64,000 nt of DNA from Verrucomicrobiota bacterium (GCA_016721945.1 JADKHC010000004.1:181505-245504), one strand, 5' to 3'. Counted from the stretch's first letter, positions 51,848 through 60,688 are shown. Made by a program: numbers and translations. The notes: a model not told the origin generated them from the sequence alone.

Positions 51848-53617
51848 CTATAACTGCTCTAGATTCCTGCGCCACCGGGGGAAGGCTGAGCGGCTGGTCG
51901 AGGAGGAGGGCTGGGCAGGGAGCAGGCCTTCGGACTGCATCTCGCGGAGGACGGAGGTGATGTACGGGATGAGTTGCTTTTTGCGGCTCACGACTCCGGG
52001 CATGTCGAAGATTTCGTTTTGCTCGACGTGCGGGTAGGTCACGTGGGCGATGAACTCGGCGTCGCCTTTGACGAGGAGGAGCGAGTTTTGGGTGTTGATG
52101 TCGGTTATGAGCAGCGAGGCGAAAGTGAGGTCTTCGTCGTTGCGGACTTGCTCGAGGGCGTCGGCTAGAATTTTCGCGTTTGCCCAGAAATTGCCGAAGC
52201 CGAGCTCCTCGACCTGCGAGACGGAGAAGCGGGCGCTGAGTTCTTCGTAGATTTTGAAATCGGAGCGGATGACTTTTTCGGGCGAGTTGGCGATGATGAC
52301 GGAGCCGGAACTGAAGATGGTGGCTGCGAGTTCGCCGGAGTTGACGTTGGCGATTGTGGAGAGCCAGGCGAGGAGGTTGGCGTCCTTTTCTGTCGATGTC
52401 GGGCTGTTAAGGTGAAGTGTGTCGGAGATGATGCCGCTCATCATGATGCCGGCAATCGAGGGCGAGGGCGTGAGGCCTTCGCGACGGAAGAGATCGGCGA
52501 CGATGGTGCAGGTGGAGCCGACTGGTTCGTTAATGAAGAGGATCGGCTGCTGTGTATTCAAAGCGCCGAGACGGTGGTGGTCGATGATCTCGGCGATGGT
52601 GACTTCGGCGGCGCCGGGAACGGCTTGCGTCATCTCGTTGTGATCGACGAGCACGAGGCGGGTTTTGACGGGCTTGAGGACGTCGGTTTTGGTGAGGATG
52701 CCCTGGAGCTTGCCCTCGTCGTCCACGACCATGTAGGCGGGCGTGTTGGAGGCGGAAATTTTGCGGCGAAGATCACCGAGGCGCAGATCGGCGCTGACGG
52801 TGGCGATTTTGCGATCAACCATGCTGTCGATGATCGAGGCGGTGCGAATGACCCACGCGGTGGTGGCGGAATCGTAATGGCTGACGATCAGGCTCACGCC
52901 GGCTTTAAAGGCTTGTTCAACCACTTCTTCCTCGATGGGGAGATCGCCGGTGACGACGAGCGCTCGCACACCAATCTGTATCGCGCGTTGTTGAATATCC
53001 CAGCGGTCGCCGACGATAATGATGGATTGGGCGGGCGTGATACCTTCTTTTTCGGAAAATTTCCCAAAGGAGCGGACGTCCATCGCGCCGATGCGGATGA
53101 AGAGATCTTCAGTGCGGTCGGGCTCGGTCATGTGGATGACGCGGCCTTTGAGGGCGCGGGCGATGTGCGCAAGCGTGCTGTGAACTTTGCGCATTTCACG
53201 TGGTTCGCGCATGCGCGGGATGAAGTAGCCGCCGAGCTGGAAAACCGAAATCGAACCGAGCACACGATTGTCGTCCGCCGTTACGGGCAGGATGCGGATG
53301 TCGTGTTCGTCGATCATCTCGAGCGCTTCGGCGCAAGTGGCCGTGGGGCGGACGGAAAGGACGTTGGAAATCATCACGTCGTGTACACGCGGCGTGACGT
53401 CGCTTAAGTACAGCGGCAGCGGTTGCTGGAAGCGTTGCAGCACGGTATCGATGCGGGCGTTGGAATTACCGCAACGCGCGGCGATGTAACCTTTTTCTCC
53501 TCGGGCCTCTTTGTACGCGACGTAGGCGATGGCTGAGCAAATCGCGTCGGTATCGGGATTGCGGTGGCCGATTACGTAAGTGGCGGGCGTCGAGGAGGTG
53601 GTGGCAGCGGCGGTCAT
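51848..53617 (-). CDS. Manganese-dependent inorganic pyrophosphatase with CBS and DRTGG domains
   Basis: The 589-residue protein is a family II (DHH) pyrophosphatase with a regulatory insert. DHH motifs flank the insert: GHRNPDTDAICSAIAY before it, and VDHNE and EIIDHHRLG after it. The insert holds a first CBS segment (about 75-125), a DRTGG-like domain (about 170-290) and a second CBS segment. A DHHA2 domain follows with SRKKQLIP near the end. In known CBS-PPases adenine nucleotides inhibit or activate through the CBS pair. The C-terminal tail is serine and arginine-rich. Confidence 0.88.
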   Translation of the reverse strand: MTAAATTSSTPATYVIGHRNPDTDAICSAIAYVAYKEARGEKGYIAARCGNSNARIDTVLQRFQQPLPLYLSDVTPRVHDVMISNVLSVRPTATCAEALEMIDEHDIRILPVTADDNRVLGSISVFQLGGYFIPRMREPREMRKVHSTLAHIARALKGRVIHMTEPDRTEDLFIRIGAMDVRSFGKFSEKEGITPAQSIIIVGDRWDIQQRAIQIGVRALVVTGDLPIEEEVVEQAFKAGVSLIVSHYDSATTAWVIRTASIIDSMVDRKIATVSADLRLGDLRRKISASNTPAYMVVDDEGKLQGILTKTDVLKPVKTRLVLVDHNEMTQAVPGAAEVTIAEIIDHHRLGALNTQQPILFINEPVGSTCTIVADLFRREGLTPSPSIAGIMMSGIISDTLHLNSPTSTEKDANLLAWLSTIANVNSGELAATIFSSGSVIIANSPEKVIRSDFKIYEELSARFSVSQVEELGFGNFWANAKILADALEQVRNDEDLTFASLLITDINTQNSLLLVKGDAEFIAHVTYPHVEQNEIFDMPGVVSRKKQLIPYITSVLREMQSEGLLPAQPSSSTSRSAFPRWRRNLEQL

Positions 53618-53668
53618 TGAGCTTTGAGCGGAAGATGGTTAGAACTTTTAGGAAAGCAATTGCTGCAA

Positions 53669-53851
53669 TCAGTTCGGGTGGTCCTGAGGAGCGCTAGCCG
53701 GGGGCGGTTGGTTGTGGGGCGTCGGCGCTGGACCCGAACAGCGCGGCAAGGTGATGGCCACGATGATGCCTGCGATAGCGAGCAGGGTGATGAGTTCGAT
53801 GACGCGGAGTGGTTGAGCGGATTTGGCCACGCGATCAGAAAGGGTGGCCAC
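53669..53851 (-). CDS. Small hypothetical protein with one membrane helix
   Basis: From a GTG at 53851 this 60-residue frame has a short basic N-terminus, one membrane helix (LRVIELITLLAIAGIIVAIT) and a proline-rich tail. It lies 51 bases after the start of the pyrophosphatase gene, upstream of it in the direction of transcription and divergent from the aminotransferase. The frame is open further upstream, but that part overlaps the aminotransferase gene in antisense. I do not recognise a family. The hydrophobic segment is the main reason to consider it real. Confidence 0.4.
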   Translation of the reverse strand: MATLSDRVAKSAQPLRVIELITLLAIAGIIVAITLPRCSGPAPTPHNQPPPASAPQDHPN

Positions 53852-53938
53852 GCGGGCGTTGGCAAGAGCGGGCAGGGCGCTGCTTTTCTGTGGGTCACAG
53901 GCTGGACAATCTCGCGCCGCGCTTTCTAGTCTGCGGGG

Positions 53939-54805
53939 ATGAAGATCTATCTCGATGGCAAGTTTGTTGACCAAGCAGATGCCAAAGTGTCCGTGTTCGA
54001 CCATGGGCTGCTCTATGGCGACGGGATTTTTGAAGGCATTCGCCTTTATCAAGGTAACATCTTTCGCCTCGATGCACATCTTGAGCGGCTCGAATATTCC
54101 GCAAAAGCGTTGATGTTGAAAATGCCCTGGTCACGCCAGGAAATCGCCGAGGCCACCTGCGAGAGTTGCCGCCAGAATAACCTTACGGATGGTTATATCC
54201 GTCTCGTGATCACGCGCGGCGTGGGCGATTTGGGCCTGTCGCCATGGCTTTGTCCGACACCTTCGATTTTCATCATCGCCGACAAGATCGCGCTGTATCC
54301 CGCCGAGCACTACACGAGCGGCCTGAGTATTGTGACGGTGCCGACGCGTCGCATGAATGCAGCCGCGCTCAGTCCAGCCGTGAAATCGCTCAATTATCTC
54401 AACAACATTCTCGCCAAGATGGAGGCGCGCCAGGCCGGTGCGCTTGAGGCGATCATGTTAAACGATCAGGGCTACGTGGCCGAGTGCACGGGCGACAATA
54501 TCTTCATCGTCCACAAGGGCGAAATCCTCACGCCCGCCGCTTCGCAAGGCGCGCTCAAAGGTATCACGCGCGACACGATCTTCGACATCGCGAAAGAGAT
54601 TGGCGTTCCGATCCGCGAGGCCGACCTCACGCGTTACGATGTCTGGTGCTCTGACGAATGTTTCCTCACCGGCACGGGCGCCGAAGTCATCCCGGTCATC
54701 AAACTCGACGGCCGCGAGATCGGTAGCGGGAAACCCGGCGCGATCACGCAAAAAGTGCTCGCCGCCTTCCGCCGTCGCGTGCTGACCGAAGGCACGCGCA
54801 TTTGA
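53939..54805 (+). CDS. ilvE: Class IV aminotransferase, branched-chain amino acid type
   Basis: The 288-residue PLP enzyme has the fold-type IV pattern: YGDGIFEGIRLYQGNIFRLD, the PLP lysine in SPAVKSLNYLNNILAKMEA, AIMLNDQGYVAECTGDNIF and a C-terminal CFLTGTGAEVIPV. Branched-chain aminotransferase is the most likely activity and fits ilvN/ilvC in the same window. D-amino acid aminotransferases and aminodeoxychorismate lyases share this fold, so the specificity is inferred. Confidence 0.85.
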   Translation: MKIYLDGKFVDQADAKVSVFDHGLLYGDGIFEGIRLYQGNIFRLDAHLERLEYSAKALMLKMPWSRQEIAEATCESCRQNNLTDGYIRLVITRGVGDLGLSPWLCPTPSIFIIADKIALYPAEHYTSGLSIVTVPTRRMNAAALSPAVKSLNYLNNILAKMEARQAGALEAIMLNDQGYVAECTGDNIFIVHKGEILTPAASQGALKGITRDTIFDIAKEIGVPIREADLTRYDVWCSDECFLTGTGAEVIPVIKLDGREIGSGKPGAITQKVLAAFRRRVLTEGTRI

Positions 54806-54925
54806 TCGCAACAACCTATGTGACACGGTCTGCCCGGTTCGCCTTGGTTGTGCCAAATTCGCGCATTCGGTGCGCCTTGGTTGCGCAGACCACCGCGCCC
54901 GCCCGTCGTCACGCAGTTCCGCCGC

Positions 54926-54965
54926 CAAGGACTTGCCAGCTTCGCGCGAGCTGGCATGCTTGGTG
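54926..54965. other. Strong hairpin downstream of the aminotransferase gene
   Basis: TGCCAGCT at 54934-54941 pairs perfectly with AGCTGGCA at 54949-54956 around a 7-base loop. CCAAG and CTTGG extend the stem outside a small internal loop. No T-run follows, so it is not a classical terminator. It may protect the 3' end of the message or mark a processing site. Confidence 0.4.
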
Positions 54966-55020
54966 CAAGTCCGCTCGAATGTTAGATAAATATTACTCGT
55001 CGCAATTTTAACATCAGTGT

Positions 55021-55049
55021 GTCGATAGTTTCGACGGACGTGCTATAAT
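55021..55049 (+). promoter_or_regulatory. Extended -10 promoter and inverted repeat before mcsA
   Basis: TGCTATAAT is a perfect extended -10 box. Its TATAAT lies at 55044-55049, which is -12 to -7 if transcription starts at the A of the mcsA ATG (55056). No Shine-Dalgarno sequence fits between. The message would thus be leaderless. GTCGA-TAGTT-TCGAC at 55021-55035 is a perfect inverted repeat over the -35 region, suited to a repressor. It resembles neither CtsR nor CIRCE sites. Confidence 0.6.
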
Positions 55050-55055
55050 TCTTCC

Positions 55056-55565
55056 ATGGCCAGCCCTCTTAAATGTGATCTTTGTACAAAACCCGCAACG
55101 GTCCATCTTACGCAAATTGTTAATAACAAAGTGCATAAGGTCGACCTCTGCGAAGCGTGTGCCCAAGCCAAGGGCGTGACCGACCCGAGTGGTTTTTCGC
55201 TGGCCGACCTTCTCTTAAAGGCATCACTCACGCCCGAAGCGACCGTGGCCGAGGGTCTGCGCTGCGAACATTGTGGGTTTACCCAGACCGATTTTAAGAA
55301 ACATGGTCGTTTTGGGTGTCCGCATTGCTACGACACGTTTAAGGGCATGATCGAGCCGATGCTCGATAACATGCACAAGGGAACCACACACACAGGCAAG
55401 GTCCCGCATAAAGCCCTCGACCGCAAACTTCTCACCGACCGCCTCAGTAAACTCGAGGGCAACCTCGATGATGCGATCAAATCCGAGCGTTACGAAGACG
55501 CCGCCCGATTCCGCGATGAAATCCACCAGGTCAAACAAACCTTCGGACAAAAGCTCACGAGCTAA
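55056..55565 (+). CDS. mcsA: McsA-like activator of protein arginine kinase
   Basis: The 169-residue protein has four CxxC-type pairs in two zinc-binding modules (CDLCTKP...CEAC and CEHCGF...CPHC). A C-terminal UVR motif (LDDAIKSERYEDAARFRDEI) resembles that of UvrB/UvrC. This is the McsA layout. McsA activates the McsB kinase and responds to metal and thiol stress in Firmicutes. mcsB begins four bases after its stop and clpC follows. The ctsR repressor that heads this operon in Bacillus is absent. Confidence 0.9.
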   Translation: MASPLKCDLCTKPATVHLTQIVNNKVHKVDLCEACAQAKGVTDPSGFSLADLLLKASLTPEATVAEGLRCEHCGFTQTDFKKHGRFGCPHCYDTFKGMIEPMLDNMHKGTTHTGKVPHKALDRKLLTDRLSKLEGNLDDAIKSERYEDAARFRDEIHQVKQTFGQKLTS

Positions 55566-55569
55566 GTCT

Positions 55570-56655
55570 ATGACGCTCGCGTCGCTTCTTGCCACGCCTT
55601 CCGAGCTCACCGATACGGCGAGCAGTAAGTGCGCGATCGTCCTCATGACGCGCATTCGGTTGGCGCGTAATCTCGCGGGCAAATCCTTTCCCGGCTGGGC
55701 CAAGGAAAAAGAACGCAACGCGATTCTGGCCGCCTGTCGCGACGCTGTTTCTGCCACGACGCAGATGAAGCGCTCGGTTAGCACCACGGTCGATGATCTG
55801 AGCGATTTGGAAAAGCAGATCCTCGTTGAACGCCACCTCATCAGCCGCGAACTCAGCGGAGCCAAAAGCGGTGCAGGCGTAATCATCAGCAAGGACCAAG
55901 CGTTTTCCGTCATGATCAACGAGGAGGACCACCTCCGCATTCAGACGATGCGCGCCGGCTTCCAGCTTAAGAAAACCTGGAACGCCATCAACGACCTCGA
56001 CTCCGCACTCGAGGACAAACTTGACTACGCTTTCTCGCCCACGCTCGGCTATCTCACCGCTTGCCCAACCAATCTCGGCACGGGGATGCGCGCTTCGGCG
56101 ATGATGCATTTGCCCGCGCTCGTGATTTCCAGCCAGATGGAAAAAGTCGTCCGCGCGGTCAACCAGCTCGGTATGGTCGTGCGCGGCCTGTTCGGCGAAG
56201 GCTCCGATGCGAGCGGCAGCATCTTCCAAATCTCGAACCAGACCACGCTCGGCGAATCCGAAGAGGACATCATCAAACGTCTCGGCAGCGTGCTCAACTC
56301 CATCATCGAACACGAGGTCAACGCCCGCGCCCGCCTGATGGAAAACGAAGCGTCGAAACTGTCCGACAAGATCGGCCGCGCCTACGGCATTTTGCAAAAC
56401 TGCCATCTGCTTAGTTCCGGTGAAGCGATGAATCTGCTCTCACTCGTGCGTCTTGGCATCGATCTTGGTATGTTCCCCGACGACAGCCGAGGCGTGATCG
56501 ATCGACTCTTCATCGAGGCCCAACCCGGTCACATCCAGCACACGACCAAGCACGATCTCGAATCCAACGAACGCGACACGCTGCGCGCCGAAAAACTGCG
56601 CACCGAATTCGCCTCTTTCTCGAAACCAAACTTTTCTCATAACAGTCAAAACTGA
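55570..56655 (+). CDS. mcsB: Protein arginine kinase McsB
   Basis: McsB phosphorylates arginine side chains, marking proteins for ClpC-ClpP degradation. The 361-residue protein has the phosphagen-kinase fold: MTRIRLARNLAGKSFPGW, LVERHLISRELSG, VMINEEDHLRIQTM and the catalytic-cysteine loop TACPTNLGTGMRASAMMHLP. NERDTLRAEKLR near the C-terminus holds the RDxxRA motif of the phosphoarginine-binding site, which separates McsB from creatine or arginine kinases. I chose the ATG at 55570; the open frame upstream overlaps mcsA. Confidence 0.93.
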   Translation: MTLASLLATPSELTDTASSKCAIVLMTRIRLARNLAGKSFPGWAKEKERNAILAACRDAVSATTQMKRSVSTTVDDLSDLEKQILVERHLISRELSGAKSGAGVIISKDQAFSVMINEEDHLRIQTMRAGFQLKKTWNAINDLDSALEDKLDYAFSPTLGYLTACPTNLGTGMRASAMMHLPALVISSQMEKVVRAVNQLGMVVRGLFGEGSDASGSIFQISNQTTLGESEEDIIKRLGSVLNSIIEHEVNARARLMENEASKLSDKIGRAYGILQNCHLLSSGEAMNLLSLVRLGIDLGMFPDDSRGVIDRLFIEAQPGHIQHTTKHDLESNERDTLRAEKLRTEFASFSKPNFSHNSQN

Positions 56656-56716
56656 TCTCTGGCTAGCCCTTGTCCCGTAAGAGGCCTGCATCCTTATCCT
56701 TTAAAAATCACCATCC

Positions 56717-59254
56717 ATGGAGCCGATGAATAACTTCACGCCGAGAGCGCAGCAGGTGCTCGCACTCGCCCGCAAGGAAGCCGATCGCTTCCACCATAAC
56801 TACGTCGGCACTGAGCACATTTTGCTCGGGCTGATCAAACTCGGGCAGGGTGTTGCCGTGAGCGTGCTCCAGAAAATGGGCCTCGATCTCGAAACCGTCC
56901 GCGCCGCCGTTGAAAAACAGGTCGGCACCGGCCAGGAGACGAAGACGCAGAACAGCATTCCCTACACGCCGCGCGTGAAGAAAGTCCTCGCCCTTGCCGG
57001 CAAGGAAGCGAAAACGCTCAACCATTCTTACGTCGGCACCGAGCACATTTTGCTCGGCCTGCTCCGCGAAGGCGAGGGCGTCGCCGCCCGCGTGCTCAAG
57101 TCGCTCGACATCGATATCGAGCGCACCCGCAACGAAATCTTGCGCGAACTCGATCCGCAGTTTGCCGGCTCCGAAAGCGCAAGCCCTGGCAGTGACGAAC
57201 CAGCCGCCGGAGGCCCAGGCGGCCCGGCTCCTCGCGGTGCCGAAGGCGACAAGAAGGAAGTCAAGACGCCTGCGCTCAAAGCCTTTGGCCGCGATCTGAC
57301 CGAACTAGCCCGCAAGGGAGAAATGGACCCAGTCGTCGGTCGCAAAAACGAAATCCGCCGCGTCATTCAGATTCTCTGCCGCCGCACGAAAAATAATCCC
57401 GTGCTCATCGGCGAAGCCGGCGTGGGCAAGACGGCCATCGTTGAAGGTCTCGCGCAGGAAATTTCCAACGGTCTTGTCCCTGAGATCTTGTTAGAGAAAA
57501 AAGTTATCACGCTCGATCTCGCGCTCATGGTTGCCGGCACGAAATACCGCGGCCAGTTCGAAGAACGCATCAAGGCCGTGATGGACGAAATCAAACGCGC
57601 TAAGAACGTTATCCTCTTCATCGACGAAATGCATACGATCGTCGGCGCCGGTGCCGCTGAAGGCGCGATGGATGCATCGAATATCTTTAAGCCCGCTCTC
57701 TCTCGCGGTGAGCTCCAGTGCATCGGTGCGACCACGCTCAACGAGTACCGCAAGTACATCGAGAAAGACTCTGCGCTCGACCGCCGCTTCCAGTCCGTGA
57801 AGGTCGAAGCTCCTTCGGTTGACGATACAATCCTTATCCTCAAAGGCATTCGCAGCAAATACGAGGATCACCATAAAGCCACGTTCACCGACAAATCGCT
57901 CGAAGCCGCGACGAAGCTGTCCGACCGCTATATCACTGGCCGGTTTCTGCCCGATAAAGCCATCGACGTCATGGACGAAGCTGGTTCGCGTGCACGTATC
58001 GCCGCGCTGACGCGTCCGCCGGACATCGAAGGTCTCAGCAAGGAAATCGAAGAAGTCTGCGCACAGAAGGAAGACGCGATTGCCAAGCAGCATTTCGAAG
58101 AAGCCGCCAAATTCCGCGACAAGGAAAAGCAGCTCCGCGCCAAGCAGGAATCCGCCACCGAGGATTGGAAGAAAGCGCGCGAAGAAAAACGCGTTACCAT
58201 CGACGAAGACCTCATGATGCAGGTCGTCGCCGACTGGACCGGCATTCCGCTCACCCGAATGGAAAAGAAGGAGAGCGAAAAACTCCTCTCGCTTGAGACC
58301 GAACTTCAGAAAATCGTCATCGGCCAGCATGCCGCAACGATTGCTATCGCCAGAGCGCTCCGCCGCTCACGCGCCGACCTCAAGGATCCGCGCCGCCCGA
58401 TTGGTTCGTTCATGTTTGTCGGCCCGACCGGCGTCGGAAAAACCGAACTAGCCAAGCAGCTCGCTGGAAATATGTTTGGCTCGCAGGACGCGATCATCCA
58501 GATCGACATGTCCGAGTACATGGAGAAGTTCGCCGTGTCGCGTTTGATTGGTTCGCCTCCAGGCTACGTCGGCTACGAAGAAGGCGGCCAGCTCACCGAG
58601 GCCGTGCGCCGTCGCCCGTACTCCGTGATTCTTTTCGACGAAATCGAAAAGGGCCATCCGGACGTGATTCAGCTCTTGCTGCAGATTCTCGAAGACGGCC
58701 GCCTGACCGACTCTCTCGGTCGCACGGTTGATTTCCGAAACACGATCATCATCATGACCTCGAACGTCGGCGCGCATCTCTTGCAGCGCCAGAATTCGAT
58801 GGGCTTCCAGGCGATGAGCGGCAGCTTCAATGATTTCGAAAAGATGCGCGAAAAAGTCCTCGAAGAGGCCAAGCGCATCTTCAAGCCCGAGTTCCTGAAT
58901 CGCATCAGCGACATCATCTTCTTCCGTCCGCTGGATCGCGACGATCTGATCAAGATCGTCGATCTCGAAGTCGCGAAGTTCGCCAACCGGCTTAAGGATC
59001 GCAAAATCGTTCTCGAGTTCACTCCTGAGGCGAAGGCGCTCATCATCGAGAAAGGCTACGACGAGAAATATGGTGCACGTCCGTTGCGCCGCGCCGTCGA
59101 GCACTACCTCGAAGATCCGCTGGCCGAGGCCATCCTCAAGGGCGAGGTCAAGGATGGCGAACCCTGCTTGGTGATCCGCAACGGCGACATGTTAGAGTTC
59201 AAAGTGAAAGAACCGAGCCAGCCCGCAGCCGAAACCGGCACCGCGACGCCGTAA
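56717..59254 (+). CDS. clpC: ATP-dependent Clp protease ATP-binding subunit ClpC
   Basis: The 845-residue AAA+ unfoldase has two Clp_N repeats (FTPRAQQVLALARKEADRF and RVKKVLALAGKEAKTLNHSY, each followed by YVGTEHILLGL). D1 has Walker A GEAGVGKTAIVEG at about 232. A middle domain with a UVR motif spans about 450-485. D2 has Walker A GPTGVGKTELAKQ at about 568. YVGYEEGGQLTEAVRRRPYS and the C-terminal Clp D2-small domain complete it. In D1 and D2 the Walker B and sensor residues look intact. A terminator follows. The mcsA-mcsB-clpC order indicates arginine-phosphate-directed proteolysis. Confidence 0.97.
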   Translation: MEPMNNFTPRAQQVLALARKEADRFHHNYVGTEHILLGLIKLGQGVAVSVLQKMGLDLETVRAAVEKQVGTGQETKTQNSIPYTPRVKKVLALAGKEAKTLNHSYVGTEHILLGLLREGEGVAARVLKSLDIDIERTRNEILRELDPQFAGSESASPGSDEPAAGGPGGPAPRGAEGDKKEVKTPALKAFGRDLTELARKGEMDPVVGRKNEIRRVIQILCRRTKNNPVLIGEAGVGKTAIVEGLAQEISNGLVPEILLEKKVITLDLALMVAGTKYRGQFEERIKAVMDEIKRAKNVILFIDEMHTIVGAGAAEGAMDASNIFKPALSRGELQCIGATTLNEYRKYIEKDSALDRRFQSVKVEAPSVDDTILILKGIRSKYEDHHKATFTDKSLEAATKLSDRYITGRFLPDKAIDVMDEAGSRARIAALTRPPDIEGLSKEIEEVCAQKEDAIAKQHFEEAAKFRDKEKQLRAKQESATEDWKKAREEKRVTIDEDLMMQVVADWTGIPLTRMEKKESEKLLSLETELQKIVIGQHAATIAIARALRRSRADLKDPRRPIGSFMFVGPTGVGKTELAKQLAGNMFGSQDAIIQIDMSEYMEKFAVSRLIGSPPGYVGYEEGGQLTEAVRRRPYSVILFDEIEKGHPDVIQLLLQILEDGRLTDSLGRTVDFRNTIIIMTSNVGAHLLQRQNSMGFQAMSGSFNDFEKMREKVLEEAKRIFKPEFLNRISDIIFFRPLDRDDLIKIVDLEVAKFANRLKDRKIVLEFTPEAKALIIEKGYDEKYGARPLRRAVEHYLEDPLAEAILKGEVKDGEPCLVIRNGDMLEFKVKEPSQPAAETGTATP

Positions 59255-59276
59255 CCGGAATTCTGATACAATCTCC

Positions 59277-59306
59277 AAGGCCGCTCTTTACCGAGCGGCC
59301 TTTTTT
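59277..59306 (+). terminator. Intrinsic terminator after clpC
   Basis: AAGGCCGCTC pairs with GAGCGGCC across a 6-base loop, followed by TTTTTT (59301-59306). It begins 23 bases after the clpC stop and should end the mcsA-mcsB-clpC transcript. Confidence 0.9.
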
Positions 59307-59410
59307 GTGGTGCGCCCGGCAGGGCGCACCTGCTTGTCGGTGAACATAAGAAGAAAAGATGTAATACCAAGTTGCAATCAAACGCATAATAACGGCTGGG
59401 GCGTTTGGAT

Positions 59411-59497
59411 GGTAGGGACGGCCAGCATTGGCCGTCCGGTTGGAGGTGTGTTGGTGATGAGCGACGCTTACGGACGACCCGGCGGGTCGTCCCTACC
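59411..59497. repeat. REP-like palindromic spacer element
   Basis: Begins GGTAGGGACGGCCA and ends GTCCCTACC. The two hairpins are GGACGGCCA with TGGCCGTCC, and GGACGACCC with GGGTCGTCC, separated by about 40 bases. This is the best formed of the window's GTAGGG elements. Confidence 0.65.
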
Positions 59498-60068
59498 TTT
59501 GGCTGTTTTGATAGGTTTGAGTGAAAAATGGTATAAGTCCGATGACCGCCATGCCGAAGGAAGGTCAAGCCGAAGGGCAGCTGCACCAGTCGGGGCCGTT
59601 CAGCAGGCAGTGAATGGCGGTTTACTTGAGCGTTCAGCGTTATGCGTTTCTCCGCTTTCAGCCTTTCAGTTCTTTCCATCCGTTTCCGTGTACTCCATGG
59701 AAAAATATGTCCTCTGAAACTGGAGCGTTTCCTTCTCCCTTCGCGTTCTTGGCGATCTTCACGTTGAAAATTCCGTGGATCGTGTTCAAGCCACTCCACC
59801 ACAACTTCGCCCTTCCGCCTTGAACTCACCTCCAAGCGGTGCCTCTTGACCGTTTTTCCCCGTCCGCATCCGTGTACTCCGTGGTCAAATGGTTCGGACA
59901 ATGGATGTTGAGTGTTGGATGTTCGACGTTGGGCGTTCAGCGCAGTGCGCTCCGTAACCGCTTTCCTGTACCGCGGTGACATTCAGCCATTCCAATATCA
60001 ACTTTTCACGGTTCTTCCCCGCGATCGTTCCAGCTTTCCTGAGTTCCATATTAATTCCTCTTGTTCTA
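59498..60068. other. Repeat-rich spacer without a supported gene
   Basis: No frame here has convincing family motifs. The spacer is built of short dispersed units. TCCGTGTACTCC(A/G)TGG occurs at 59685 and 59869, CTTTCAGCCTTTCAG at about 59656 recalls the GCTGAAAG units after ilvC, and a degenerate heptad array lies at 59904-59938. It looks like accumulated non-coding repeats between the clpC terminator and the second polysaccharide locus. Confidence 0.5.
59904..59938. repeat. Degenerate heptanucleotide tandem repeat
   Basis: Five consecutive 7-base units follow the pattern RRYGTTS: GATGTTG, AGTGTTG, GATGTTC, GACGTTG, GGCGTTC. The period is exactly seven bases, so a translated product would cycle through frames. 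That argues for a non-coding microsatellite-like repeat. Confidence 0.6.
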
Positions 60069-60127
60069 GGTTCATTTTTCCTTGAACTCAGTTCCCGGGC
60101 CAGTTGCACTCCAAGATTCATCAACCC
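60069..60127 (+). promoter_or_regulatory. Conserved leader, copy 2 (before the regulator gene)
   Basis: Matches the 60-base leader at 49490-49549 in spacing and in blocks (GGTTCATTTT, CCTTGAACTC, GTTGCA). The copy supports the ATG at 60128 as the true start, because similarity continues into codons there in both copies. Confidence 0.55.
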
Positions 60128-60688
60128 ATGCCCTCGGGACGGATCATAACCACAGCCTCCATAACGCTCGCCACCAACGGTGGCTTTGAGCAGGAGTGCG
60201 TGTCGTTTTTTGCCGAGGTGGTGCAACTATTTGGAGTGCCGAAGTCCGTAGGCCAAATCTACGGCCTCCTCTACGCCTCGCCCGAGCCATTGGGTTTTCC
60301 CGACATCGTCGAACGCTTAGACATCAGCAAAGGTTCCGCCAGCCAAGGCTTGCAACTGCTCCGCTCGCTAGGGGCAATCAACGAAGCCGAGCGCTCGTCT
60401 TCGCTCTCAAATTTGTCGTCTGAGATTAAGCGCGAAGCGCGTGGAGTGGCCTATGAACCCGAACTCAGCCTGCGCCAACTTGTGACTGGAGTCTTACGCG
60501 AACGCATCGCGCCTATGGCCACCACCGGCACTGACCGCCTTAAGCGCCTGAAAGAACTCGCGGAGAATTCTCCCGCGAATAACAAATTTTATTTAGGGAG
60601 AGCAAAGCAACTCGAGACCTGGCGAAAACGGTTCACGACCGTAATGCCGCTTCTTACTGCTCTACTTGGTCCGAAGAAAAAGCGTTAA
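60128..60688 (+). CDS. MarR/GbsR-type winged-helix transcriptional regulator
   Basis: The 186-residue protein has an N-terminal helix (FEQECVSFFAEVVQLFGVPK), then a winged-helix region with VGQIYGLLYASPEPLGFPDI and the recognition helix DISKGSASQGLQLLRSLGAI. A C-terminal helical part ends in a basic tail. This is the GbsR-like branch of the MarR fold. It directly precedes a second polysaccharide locus, so it may control that locus. I chose the ATG at 60128, supported by the copy at 49550; a TTG at 60104 would add eight non-conserved residues. Confidence 0.75.
   Translation: MPSGRIITTASITLATNGGFEQECVSFFAEVVQLFGVPKSVGQIYGLLYASPEPLGFPDIVERLDISKGSASQGLQLLRSLGAINEAERSSSLSNLSSEIKREARGVAYEPELSLRQLVTGVLRERIAPMATTGTDRLKRLKELAENSPANNKFYLGRAKQLETWRKRFTTVMPLLTALLGPKKKR

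Noticed and set aside
52412..53407. A 331-codon + strand frame
   Set aside because: It is antisense to the CBS/DRTGG pyrophosphatase, with aspartate and glycine-rich content typical of antisense frames.
59307..59717. A 136-codon + strand frame after the clpC terminator
   Set aside because: It runs straight through the REP-like palindrome and other spacer repeats, so its openness reflects repeat content.
59885..60226. A 113-codon - strand frame overlapping the regulator start
   Set aside because: It reads through the heptad array and the conserved leader and overlaps the N-terminal codons of the regulator in antisense.
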